The notes beneath the pieces were generated by a model, which saw only the letters and a list, made by a program, of their open reading frames with translations, was not told the DNA's origin and did not search any database. The translations under genes were made by a program, and so were the position numbers. Below, one piece after another: positions 11,629 through 22,629 of a DNA stretch of 42,499 bases (position 1 is the first letter of the stretch; every line of letters starts with the position of its first letter). The stretch comes from Glomus cerebriforme (lineage: Eukaryota; Glomeromycota; Glomeromycetes; Glomerales; Glomeraceae): NCBI GenBank assembly GCA_003550305.1, contig QKYT01000158.1, forward strand, positions 25,977 through 68,475, in the 5' to 3' direction.

Positions 11629-12621
11629 CTACCATTTTCTATATGGCAAAAACTTACCTTCTAATGTAATTTTAACTTTTTCATGATCTTCATTCTCAAT
11701 CTATATATTTCGAAATCTTAAGTTATAAATGTACATCTAAAACGTCTAAAATAATTAAATAATGAATATGAATACCTTGTCAACTTTTGCAGTAAAGTCA
11801 ATTGCGGACATGATCCCATCACCAAACTATTAAATTAATATTTGATTTAATTATATGAAAATTAATTAAATAACAAAATAATTATTATCAATTCGATTGA
11901 TTTACTTTCTCATGGATCACAGCCTTAAGCGGATACCCATACACCTAATGCATTAAAAGATTAATTATTAAATACTAATTAATCATTTATTATAAATTAC
12001 CATTAAAGTTAATTTCACCTGTAAAATTTCGTAGAATCGATAAATAACAGGATCAGTCGGTGGCATTTGAAATAATCTTAAAAAATTACAAAGAAATTAA
12101 TAGTGTATTAATAATGTGTTTATAGATCGAATCGCATTAAAATGAATTACCCTCCACGATCAGGAAAATAAGTTTTAGTTCCAAGGTCAGTAGTCAAGTA
12201 ATTTTCTCTAATATCTAATAAAACGCTTAATTTCTTTAGATCTGATTCATCAGGTTTAGCCTTTAATTGAAAATAAAAATAACTATGAAAAATAATTACG
12301 TAAAAACTGCTAAAGCTATAATAAATTTTATTAACCTGTCCATAAAAAACAGCCGCAACCCAAACTTCGTCTTTGTTAATCTTTTTGCCAATATCTGCAA
12401 ATCTAATAATAAACAGTGATTGTATAAATAGATGTAAATAGAAATTTGGGAGAGGCATTGTAAAAAGAGTACTCACGTTAAATGTTTTGCAGCCTTAGCT
12501 TCAAAAAGAGTTTGACACATTGACGGAAGTTTGCTTTTTAATACCGGCTATGAAATAAATATTATAATCAATGAATGAATATACAGATTGATCAAACATA
12601 TTATCTTTTACATACATTCAT
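11629..12621 (-). CDS. CYN1: Cyanate hydratase (cyanase), 8 exons
   Basis: Exons: 12616-12621, 12477-12547, 12336-12402, 12151-12260, 12019-12076, 11906-11944, 11776-11826, 11629-11700, summing to 157 aa, the usual cyanase size. The N-terminal helical domain has LTFADIGKKINKDEVWVA and FYGQAKP. The catalytic domain has YFPDRGG, PPTDPVIYRFYEILQVYG, FGDGIMSAIDF and the family-typical ending GKFLPYRKW. Arg98, Glu101 and Ser124 match the spacing of the bacterial catalytic Arg96/Glu99/Ser122. The enzyme turns cyanate and bicarbonate into ammonia and CO2 as a decamer. The start was chosen because ATG AAT followed by a GTATGT donor is the only arrangement that joins exon 2 in frame. An upstream ATG at 12667 opens a different frame. 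The gene is divergent from serine dehydratase. Confidence 0.93.
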
Positions 12622-12757
12622 TTTTTTGAAGAAAGTTGGTTTTCTTACGAAACAGCGAAACGCCCATGATTTATATTACATTTGGTGTATTACATAAACA
12701 AATATTTTATCATATAACCTGCGTCGATCATATTTTAGTTTTATATAGTTCGTTACA
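12622..12757. promoter_or_regulatory. Compact bidirectional promoter, cyanase / L-serine dehydratase
   Basis: Only 136 bp lie between the two start codons, which face away from each other. TTATCA at 12707-12712 reads TGATAA on the minus strand, matching the HGATAR site of fungal GATA nitrogen regulators, but such a hexamer is expected by chance in DNA this AT-rich. The upstream ATG at 12667 (minus) also lies here. Confidence 0.5.
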
Positions 12758-14954
12758 ATGAGATTTTTACAATTTTCTAATAAAATACAAAATGTACTAA
12801 GAATAAATCTTGTCTCCCGTATTGAACAACGAAAACTTCAATTTTCTACGAGAAAAGCATTAAATTTTAAACAAGTTTTTCAACAAACAACAAATTTTAG
12901 ATCATATAATTCTAAGGTTAAGGACGAATTTAATTCTCTTTCTGGGTCAAAAGATTCCAATACCAACGAAAATGATGCCGTTATTAGCACATTTGATCTC
13001 TTTAGTATTGGCATTGGTCCCTCCTCAAGGTTTGTAACGGTCACACCATAATATATAAAATCTTATTCATAAATTGGCTGTTAAAATTTAAATAGTCATA
13101 CCATCGGTCCAATGCGAGCTGCCAAGAAATTTATAAAAGAATTAAAACAAAATAATGTATTTCGTAAGGTAAAGTAAAAAATTCTGGCGATAAAAATTTT
13201 ACTTAACATTGATGTGATTTTTATTTAACTAGATTACAAGAATTCGTATTGATTTATACGGATCACTTGCTCTAACTGGTAAAGGTCATGGTACTCCTAA
13301 TGCTATTTTAATGGGATTGGAAGGAGAAACTCCCGATGGGATAGATACAACAAAAATAGCAAACCGCATTGCACAAATCTATGAAACAGGTTAAATTTAT
13401 AATACAACTGATTTTTCATTTAATCTAATAACTTCAATCTGATTATTATTATGAAATTAAGATATTCTCAGATTAGATGGAATGAAACCTATTAAATTTA
13501 TTCCAGAAAAACATCTTATTTTTCATTATCATGAAACTTTGCTGCGACATCCCAATGGCATGCGATTTATTGCTTTCGATGAACAAGGAGATTGCGTAGC
13601 TTCCGGTGATTTTTTTTCAATTGGTGGGGGATTTGTTATCAATGAAACCAAAATACATGAAAATGGGAAAAATATTTTCCACAAAGATGAAAAGAACTCA
13701 GATATTGTCAAACAAGATGTTATACTATCCGCATTTTCATTCAGCAATGCTGAAAAACTTTTACAAAATTGTAAACGGGAGAATATGTCTATTGCTCAAG
13801 TGGTCTACCAGAACGAATTGCAGTGGCGCAGTAAAGAAGAGATTAAAAAAAAGGTATATTTACCCGCATGCCGTCAAATTAATTTTCGTTATTTAATCAT
13901 AATTATTATTAATATATTATATAAGGTAATGGATATATGGAATACAATGGATCAAAGTATTCAAAACGGATGTCTAAGCACAGAAGAATATTTGCCAGGT
14001 TCTTTAAAAGTTCGTAGAAGGGCACCAGGATTATATAATAAGCTTTTAAAAGATATGTATCCTCAGATCTCATCAAATTCTACAATAAAAAATTCTTTGT
14101 TACAACCTTTACCAATGGCTATTAGAAAGTCAACAGCCGTGAATGTTTTAGATGTTATTTCAGTTTATGCTATTGCTGTAAACGAAGAAAACGCAGCAGG
14201 TGGTAAAATTGTTACAGCTCCTACTAATGGAGCAAGCGGCGTTATTCCTGCTGTGCTTAAATATTATTTGGAGTTCATATCAGAGCAAAATTCCGAAAAG
14301 GAAATTATGGATTTTTTATTTACAAGTGCCGCTATTGGCATGCTTTATAAAAAAAGAGCTAGCATTAGCGCAGCAGAGGTAATAAATAAGTTTTTTGGAG
14401 TGAACATTAAAATTTGTATATTAAAATATTTTTGTATATTAAAATGAAAGATGGGTTGTCAAGGAGAAATCGGTGTTGGTATGTAATATCTAAATTATTA
14501 ACATGAATACACCTAATAATATTTATTAATTTTCAGCGTTTATATAGCTTGTAGCATGGCGGCGGCAGCATTTGCTGCAGTAATGGTACATTTAAAAATC
14601 CTTTATTTTTTTAATATATATATATATATATGAAACCTACTTTTCCTTTCCACATAATAGGGAGGCACTCCAGAACAAGTTGAAGATGCCGCGGAAATCG
14701 GTATGGAACATAACCTCGGATTAACCTGTGATCCAATTGATGGTTTAGTACAAATACCGTGTATTGAACGAAACGCATTGGGCGGAATAAAAGCATTAGG
14801 AGCTGCTCAACTCGCACTGAGAAGCAAAAATTCGTTTGCAAAAGTTACACTCGACCAAGTTATTGAAACAATGCGTCAAACTGGCGTGGATATGCAAACA
14901 AAATATAAAGAAACAAGTCAAGGAGGATTAGCTGTTAATGTTCCCCTTTGTTAA
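12758..14954 (+). CDS. L-serine dehydratase, iron-sulfur type, with likely mitochondrial presequence
   Basis: Exons 12758-13029, 13096-13168, 13233-13389, 13462-13853, 13926-14378, 14451-14478, 14548-14585, 14661-14954 give 568 aa. From about residue 75 it follows bacterial SdaA over its whole length: [67 protein letters not shown] and [17 protein letters not shown]. Cys452, Cys494 and Cys505 have the same spacing (42 and 11) as the bacterial 4Fe-4S ligands, and the last residue is Cys568, as in the bacterial enzyme whose C-terminal Cys caps the cluster. The first 75 residues are Arg/Lys/Ser-rich with few acids, like a mitochondrial targeting sequence. The enzyme converts serine to pyruvate and ammonia. 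The 72-bp intron after 13853 has no stop in frame, so reading through it creates a longer false ORF. Confidence 0.93.
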
Positions 14955-15064
14955 ATTTATAAAATTCTATTCTAACAAATATTAACGGTTACGTAACACC
15001 GCATTATGTGATACATAAAATATTAAGAACTTTTCATATCTTGCAATTTTCACTTTAATTTGAT

Positions 15065-16756
15065 ATGGATGAATTTGACATAGAGATAAATCCTAATGTA
15101 GAGATTAACGATTCAAGTACTTCTCTTCCAAATAAAACTATATTCAAACAACTTAAAATAAACGAAAAGCAGGAACCTATTTTAACAAAAAAGGAATTAT
15201 TTGCATGGTATTTTTACGCATTTGCTTGTGAGGTTTATTCTGTAGTTTCGATATCGAGTTTTATACCTTTAATTTTAGAACAATTTGCTTCAGAAAATGG
15301 TGTAACTAGCATTGATCATTTGCCTTGCAATACTGCTAAAGAGGAGGAAGTACGATGCGTAGTAAATATATTTGGATTTTGGATTGATACAGCATCGTTC
15401 AGTTTATATACGTTTTCATTGAGCGTAATATTGCAAGCAATTACAACAATTTCGATTGGAGCAACAGCAGATCATGGAGCAATGCGTAAAACATTGCTCT
15501 TGAATTTCGCTTTTGTTGGAAGTATATCAGCAATGTTATTTTTATTGATTCCTCCCGGATCATTTATAATTGCTGGTATCTTAACTATTATTGGAAACGT
15601 TTGTTTTGGGGTAGCTTTTGTTTGCTTTAACGGATATTTACCAGTTATAGTTAGAAATCATAGAGATGTGAGAAGAATTTCAAATGAAATAAAAAACTAT
15701 ATAATAAATAAAAATAATACAGATGATCAACATGATTCACAAGTTGAAGATTATGAAAGTATATTAGAGGAACGAAAACTTTTAAACTCACAAGATCCAA
15801 TATTGATTGATCTTATAGAAAATTTATTAAAAACTAAAGATCGTATATCCACTCATATCTCTGCGCGCGGTTTTGCGAGTGGATACTTTGGTGGTATAAT
15901 CCTTTTAACTATTTGTCTGTCTATTTCATTTTTATTACATACTTCTACCTATAGTTTACAAATTGGAGTTTTTCTTTCCGGAATTTGGTGGTCTTTGTTT
16001 TCTCTATTCGTTGCTAAATGGTTACAGCCCAGACCGGGGCCTCCTTTATTTTTTGATGAAGAAAGAAAAATAAGATGGATAGATTATGTGACATTTTCTT
16101 GGAAAAGATTATGGAAAACTATTTTACAAGTTAAAAAATTAGAAATGACTTTTCGATTTTTGATTGCTTGGATTCTTATATCAGACGGTTGCACCGCTAT
16201 ATCATCGGTAGCTTTACTTTTCGCTAAGACTACCTTGAATATAGATACATCTGGTTTAATTATCCTAACACTGACAGCTCCAATTTCCGCTTTAATATCG
16301 ACTTTATTATTTCCACGATTGATTAAGCTTAGTGTTAAAAAATCAACGATTTTGCTTCTTTTCATGTTATTATTTATCCCTATATATGGATGTCTTGGTT
16401 TAATTCTACCGATTGGTGGATTAAAAACCTCAGGTGAACTTTATTTTATGGCTTTATGGTTCGGATTTGTTTTGGGATCTCTTCAAAGTTATTGTAGAAC
16501 AATGTTTGCAGAATTAGTTCCACGTGGAAGAGAAACTGAATTTTTCGCCCTTTATGCTATAACTGATAAAGGATCGAGTTGGTTTGGACCGTCTTTAATA
16601 GCTATTATAATTGATATTACTCATGAAATTAGATATGGATTTTTATTATTAATTGTACTTATTTTTCTATCAATACCAATTATATGGTTCGTAGATGAAA
16701 AAAAAGGAAAGGAAGATGCTGGGAATTCCTTTACAGAAAATGAAGATACTTTTTAA
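15065..16756 (+). CDS. ATG22: Autophagy-related protein 22 (vacuolar amino-acid effluxer)
   Basis: Single exon, 563 aa. The start is followed by a polar N-terminus and then KKELFAWYFYAFACEVYSVV, the typical Atg22 entry into the membrane domain. About 11-12 hydrophobic segments of an MFS-type transporter follow, with a long polar loop (about residues 195-260) between the two halves and the C-terminal half carrying ALWFGFVLGSLQSYCRTMFA and ELVPRGRETEFFALYAITDKG. By family knowledge it exports amino acids from the vacuole after autophagic breakdown. It begins 110 bp after the serine dehydratase stop on the same strand. Its stop TAA (16754-16756) overlaps the stop of the opposite RING gene. Confidence 0.92.
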   Translation: MDEFDIEINPNVEINDSSTSLPNKTIFKQLKINEKQEPILTKKELFAWYFYAFACEVYSVVSISSFIPLILEQFASENGVTSIDHLPCNTAKEEEVRCVVNIFGFWIDTASFSLYTFSLSVILQAITTISIGATADHGAMRKTLLLNFAFVGSISAMLFLLIPPGSFIIAGILTIIGNVCFGVAFVCFNGYLPVIVRNHRDVRRISNEIKNYIINKNNTDDQHDSQVEDYESILEERKLLNSQDPILIDLIENLLKTKDRISTHISARGFASGYFGGIILLTICLSISFLLHTSTYSLQIGVFLSGIWWSLFSLFVAKWLQPRPGPPLFFDEERKIRWIDYVTFSWKRLWKTILQVKKLEMTFRFLIAWILISDGCTAISSVALLFAKTTLNIDTSGLIILTLTAPISALISTLLFPRLIKLSVKKSTILLLFMLLFIPIYGCLGLILPIGGLKTSGELYFMALWFGFVLGSLQSYCRTMFAELVPRGRETEFFALYAITDKGSSWFGPSLIAIIIDITHEIRYGFLLLIVLIFLSIPIIWFVDEKKGKEDAGNSFTENEDTF

Positions 16757-17670
16757 TCATAACTCACTAATTTATCCCAAGTGTCAATATTTAATCCACT
16801 TTCTACAAACTGATTAATTTCATGTATAAATTTTTCTGTTGATTTTCCTAACCAAGGTTTTAACGTTTCAATAATTTCATTTTTTGTTTTATTTTGTTTA
16901 TAAAATGATGATATCACTGAAAAAACATATTCGTCGACCACTATATCATAAGTGCCAGAAAGTATAATTTTTAAATCGCGTGTAATAAAAGGTCTTACGC
17001 GTTCAATATCATATTTATTAAATGTAAAAATCCCTTTACTTCTTAAAGGAACATTTGTTGGTAAAAGGTTTTCTGAATAAATTATATTTCTTTTTGATTT
17101 TAAATCACTATCATTTTCGGTTATATTAGATATCTCCGAGACCCATTTTTGTCGTTTCATTTTACTCTTAATGTCATTCCTCATTAAGTCATCTATATAA
17201 AGCTTGGTAAATGTTCCTTTTGAATCATCTACATCAGTTATTAAAAATTTAACCTTGTATTTACATAGAGGACAGTCGGGTGTAACATAAAGCCACTGAC
17301 GAATGCAAGAGACACAGAAAGTGTGATAACAAGGATACAAATAACATTGCTCTTGATAAATTTGCAAACAAATTGGACAATTAGATATGTCGGTGTCTTC
17401 TGTAGTATCCGGTATTGTTGTTATTGAAGACGATGAGGAAACACAATCTAGAGTTGAGTTTTCGAAAATATCAGAAACATCCAATTTTTCCGATGGGCAA
17501 GATGCTAAAGAGCAATAGGAGGAGGATTCACTGGTAGACTTTTCATTTTCTTCTGTCTCAAAACTTTCGAAAAATGTTTCAGCCACAATGTCGTCTTGAT
17601 CGGAATATAAACGATTTTCTGTAAATGCTAGGAGGTTTGATTCTCTATTCGCTTGAAATCGGTTTCGTCT

Positions 17671-17673
<3 letters not shown>
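16753..17673 (-). CDS. RING-finger protein, Topors-like E3 ubiquitin ligase
   Basis: Single exon, 306 aa. A C3HC4 RING lies at residues 99-137 (Cys99, Cys102, Cys115, His117, Cys120, Cys123, Cys134, Cys137; spacing CX2CX12CXHX2CX2CX10CX2C) and contains YPCYHTFCVSCIRQWL. The last ~40 residues (LKPWLGKSTEKFIHEINQF, then a Trp-Asp near the end) resemble the helix that follows the RING in Topors-type proteins, which supports that name rather than a generic RING ligase. Residues 30-90 are acidic and Ser-rich. By family knowledge the RING recruits an E2; substrates are unknown. The start ATG at 17673 is immediately preceded (on the coding strand) by a long poly-A tract. The stop overlaps the Atg22 stop on the other strand. 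Confidence 0.8.
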
Positions 17674-17701
<28 letters not shown>

Positions 17702-17729
17702 NTTTTTTTTTTTTTTTTTTTTTTTTTTT
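17674..17729. repeat. Poly-T homopolymer containing an unresolved base
   Basis: About 56 consecutive T residues with an N at 17702, directly upstream of the RING gene start. The true length is uncertain. The N shows the assembly was not resolved here. Confidence 0.95.
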
Positions 17730-19252
17730 GATGTGATCATTTTTCTTTTATTCAGTTTATAAGCGGCCGAAAGAACTGAATGGAAAAACTATGGAAAAAC
17801 TATAATCACATGAATCACATGATCTCTAATGTTGAACTCAAGGTTACACAAATATGATGTCTCAAAAAAATTAAAAATTTGTAATTTTGCCCAATGATTA
17901 TAAAATCTAAAATTGTAATGGGCACAATTACACCTATTTATGCTAGTTAGAATACCTCTTTTTTTGCTTAAACTCTTCAAAATAGTATTTTCTTTTATTT
18001 TGTATTATTAAGAACAACTATATCCATTATGGCATTGTTTGCCCTAATTAGAAATTTCAGCCAATAGATTTTGACAATTCACTTGTGTAACCTAGTGTTA
18101 GCCCCTGTTTATTTATATAACCAGTATCTAACCCCTAGTAATAATTATACACGTATACAATTAAAAAAAAATATTTTAGTTTATTGTCTATAAATCTATT
18201 TTTTTATAAAATTTTACCTTACAGATTTTTTTCTTTAAATTATAATTTAATATAACCGCTATCTAACAATCTAATATTCTAGCTGCATCAGTATCAGATT
18301 TTGAAAACGTGCAACAACAATAAAAAAATTTTTTTTAAAAAAAAAAAAGATTATTATTTAAAATTAAAATAAAAACAAAAAATTAAAAATTCTATTAGTT
18401 TGCAGAAAAAAGTATTACACAGACAAAGTAAAACAAATAAAATAACTAGTCAAATCAAGTAAGAATATATAGTTTTTTACTTGGTTTTTTTTTTTGTTTT
18501 TTTTTTCCACCCAAAAAAAAAAAAATTAAAAAAAAACAACCCCAGAAAAAGTTTTATAGTTATAAAAAAACAAAGGTGTATGTATACGGTTTGAAAGTGT
18601 ATTATTAATCTACCAATTTTGAAATCGGATCTGTTATAATAAAAGAAAGTATTTTTTTTTTGAGAAAAAGTATTGAAAATATTACAATTACAATTTGAAC
18701 AAAATGTCTTGAGATTGAATCTTCTGTTTTCATCGTCGGAGTTATAATCCACAAATGCAAAATTATTTAAAAAATTTTTGATTTCTTGGTTTGTTGTCCT
18801 TGAAAAGCTTGATAAAACCGGTTCCAGGTCAACCTTAAAAGTTTAAGTATAGCCGACCAAGAGGATTACGCGTTGATTATACCAAAAATGAATAAAAAGA
18901 TAACAAAATTAGAAATAATAATCATAATATACTTGTGAACCGTTATTTATATTCCCATAAAACAAAAACCCTCCGAAATTATTTATCTTCCCATTAGTTA
19001 GAAACAATATATATTGAATTTATGCAATTAAATTGAAATCTATATATATATATATGGAGAATCCTCCGATTTTTACATACTCAAACATATAGATATATAT
19101 AAACTTAATGATAATTATAAATAATATCCGTGGAATTATTTTCCTCCTCTCACGACTATTAAAATGAAATTTACATATACGCGCACATGCGCACACGTAC
19201 TTCAGAAATGTACAACAAATTTTTTAAAAGAAAGAAATGAATAATAAAAAAC
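17730..19252. other. Intergenic region upstream of the RING gene, downstream of casein kinase I
   Basis: About 1.5 kb of AT-rich DNA holding the RING promoter and the casein kinase 3' UTR. Small minus-strand ORFs at 17789-17980 and 18477-18752 have low-complexity translations and no family resemblance, so I do not call them genes. No terminal inverted repeat or RNA gene seen. Confidence 0.5.
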
Positions 19253-21647
19253 TTAGCTACACATACTACATGTAATAACGCCGATAAATTTTTGCCAAAT
19301 TCCGCGTCTCCTGTGAGAATTCGAATCTGCACCATTGTTCCCCTGAACGCCTGCGTTGTTTCCACCATTACCACCATTCATACCGACGCGGCCTGAATAT
19401 GGGTTATTCAAATCATCCACTCCAGCATGTATATTTGTACTATTATGTTTTTTTCCTGTCCCTCGTTGTGCCTTTGTGTTGGCATGAGCCAAGGCAGGTG
19501 ATGGTGGAGTTTGTTGGCTTCGATTCATAGATGGACCACGATGAAGTGATGAACGTACAAGTCGTGGATCAGATGAGCCATGATGATGAAGAAGATGGGA
19601 AGATTGGTGAATACCGGCGTTCGAACTATATTGCTGAGAGGTGGTGCCATGAAGTGTTAGGCGGGTATTAGTTTCAACATTGAGTGTGACGTCATCTTTC
19701 CGCTATTGATATTGTGATTGCACAAACCAAAAAGCGAGATGATGGAAACAATAAAAAATTTGGAAGGATTATATTCCCATCCATTTATCTCAACGATAAA
19801 AGCTATAAAATGCTTAAACATCAAGTAGAAATTTCTAAAATAAGAAATTTTTCTTACCGAACTTGCTTCCCAACCTTTACCACCATTTAACATCATCCAG
19901 TCGTATATCCCATCCTCTTGCTCATTGGAATTTTTCAAAACTTTGGTAAAAAGTTCTCTCAAAAAATCATAATCTGGATTCTCTTCAAAACCTAGTTTAC
20001 GAACATAATTGAGATAAATTCCAAATTCCTCTAATAATGATAAATGTAAATTATTTTAGATTAATAACAGGCTATACATCAAACAAACAACATGAAACGT
20101 TCTTCATCTACCTGGGAATCCATCACATAAATCTTTAATTTGTGTTGATTGTTTCTTTTCACCGATTTTTTCATATTTTTGTTTATTGGTAGCTGCTTTT
20201 AGTCCTTGCCAAGGTAGCCCGCCTCTTAAAAAGTACATAAAAACATGGCCAAGAGCTTCTAAATCGTCTCGTCTTGATTGTTCTGTATGTGAGTATCAAT
20301 TAATATTTAAAAAGTAATAAAATAATAGTACAAAATTTTATTATTTACCTCTTCCCAAATGCGTATTGATGCTCATATATCTAGCTGTGCCGCTTAAACT
20401 TTTCCTTTCCCGATATGGAATATGTTGTTTTGTTTTTGGATCGCGATATTGCTTCGCCATACCAAAGTCAACAACGTGAACTACATTTGCACTTTTCGTT
20501 CCTGGACGACCAATCAAAAAATTATCTGGTTTAATATCCCGATAGATAAGATTCTTTTCGTGAATGGTTTGCACTCGTGAGAGCTAATAAAAATTATAGA
20601 TAAATAATCGTATATGGTAATAATAATACGATCGTTTAAAGTAACTCGTAATAAACAAATCTCAAAATAATTTAATTACGTACCATTTGCTTGGCTACCA
20701 TTACAACTGTTTTGATACTGAATTTTCTACCACACATATCAAATAAATCTTCCAGACTAGGGCCAAGAAGGTCAATCACCAGTATATTGTGTAAACCTTC
20801 TTGAGCAAAATAATATACATTAGGTATACCCACTTTGTAAAAATAATTTAAAATTAATAAAATTCTCTGCAATATAATTTTTTTAATTCAAAATCAAAAA
20901 TAAGAAAGAGGCGCAACACATACCTGATCCAGCTAAAATTTTATATGTGCGATATTCATCTCGAAGTTGAGGTGCATCACTTTTCCGTGGTTCCTGAATA
21001 AAATTAATTTTAAATCTAATAAATAAATTACTTTCTATTCAAATATAATCGAATTTAAACTTTTTTTGTATAACTTACGAATTTTATGGCAACTTGTTGA
21101 TTATTTAATAAATTTGTTCCTGAATTAAAAAATGAACAAGGATAATAATTAATTATAAAATATAACGATAAGTAATTATTGTTTTGAAATGGAGAATTTC
21201 TCAAGATTGATCAAACCAGATAAGATTTATAAATGACATATTGTGTTGAATTATTATTCATTTCTTTCATTACATTTCATTTGCTTACATTCAATTGAAC
21301 TAAATACTTATTTTACTTATTTTCTAAAACAATATTTTAGAAAAAATAAAAAAAATCCCGACATCATTTTATTTAGGAACGGAGCTTTCAATATATTTAA
21401 TGGTTCCCCTTATAAAGGCATCCGAGCTCCGAAGAAAATACAGTAAAGAAAATGACCGGGACTATACTATTAAAAAGCATCAAAAGTTTTCAAAAAAATA
21501 ATGATTACCTTCAAAGATGACACCAAAACTTCCCTCCCCGATTTTCTTTCCAACTCTATAATGCACTCCCACAACATTTGACGAGTGTAGACTATGTGAA
21601 CTATTAGCCATGCTATTTGACATATGGTGGTGATGATTCGCTGCCAT
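19253..21647 (-). CDS. Casein kinase I, membrane-anchored Yck type, 8 exons
   Basis: Exons 21509-21647, 21079-21119, 20924-20993, 20684-20832, 20349-20583, 20112-20282, 19858-20030, 19253-19702 sum to 475 aa. The kinase domain (about 27-310) contains [16 protein letters not shown] (P-loop), [27 protein letters not shown] (catalytic loop, Asp near 149), [11 protein letters not shown] (DFG Asp near 172) and [19 protein letters not shown], all CK1 signatures including the SIN in place of APE. The N-terminus is His/Ser/Asn-rich. The last 170 residues are Gln/Asn/Gly-rich and end [19 protein letters not shown], a basic-hydrophobic-Cys tail like the palmitoylated ends of yeast Yck1/2, so plasma-membrane anchoring is inferred. 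Family roles include endocytosis, nutrient sensing and morphogenesis. The stop assumes no further intron after TGTAGC at 19256. Confidence 0.93.
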
Positions 21648-22629
21648 AGATTTAGTTTTTTTTTTTGCTTACTGATAAAATGTCGTGTGTAAATTGATTT
21701 TTGCTTCTTGTTAATACTTAAGATAAGTCTTATAAATTATTAGATAACTAAAGATTCCCAATACAATAAAATCGGCCCGACTTTAAATCTGCAAAAGAAG
21801 GAGCGAAGGGCCAAAGAATGATTCGGAAAGAGATAAGAGGTTTTTCTAGTTGCAAAACAAAAAAAAAAGAGGGGAAATAATACGGTATGGCGTCTTTTTT
21901 TTTTTTTTTTTATATTAATCTATTTTGTCATTAAAGTGTGCTCAAAAATCTTTATGGCACAGCAACACCTATCACCCAACAGGAAGTTATATGAAGTTTT
22001 ATAAACTGCAGATAACTGTGGTGATACTATGAATAATAATATATATATAATTGATTCGTCGCATATTTATTTATTTTTAGATATTTAACTAATAATTTTT
22101 TTTAAAAAAAAAAATCAATTTACATCAGCAAAACTTGCTTTTAAAAGATCTTTAAACCTTTTTAAATTTAAAGAATTCTTTAAATTTCTTATATTTAAAA
22201 TATAAGAATTCTAAATAATTCATAATTAATATATTTTTTGCATATGCATTAATAAAATTTTTTTTTTTTTGTAATATTTTATTATAATTTTACATAAATA
22301 ATTTCTAATATCTATTTTTTTTTTTTACTTTAAAAATAATATTAATGTTTTTTTAATTTTTTTAATACTTTTTTATATTTATTAATATATATATATAATA
22401 TTTTTTTTATAATTTTTCAATTTTAAAATATTTAAAATAAATTACTATGTATTAAAAATATATTTAATATAAAATTTATAATAAGTCTGGATTATTTTCT
22501 AAAATCACATTACTAACTAATATTTATATTTAAGTTTAGTAAATATTTATTAAAAATCAAATATTCAGATATAAATTTTTAATTTAGCAATTATTTAATT
22601 ATTTTTTAATCATTTAAATAATAATAAAA
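21648..22629. other. Casein kinase I upstream region and start of the gene-free AT-rich block
   Basis: Up to about 22,050 the DNA still looks like promoter/5' UTR with mixed composition. Beyond that it becomes almost pure A/T with no ORF or recognisable element. Confidence 0.5.

Noticed and set aside
13482..14447. A 321-aa ORF as an independent gene
   Set aside because: It is serine dehydratase exons 4 and 5 read through a stop-free intron and beyond the true exon 5 donor.
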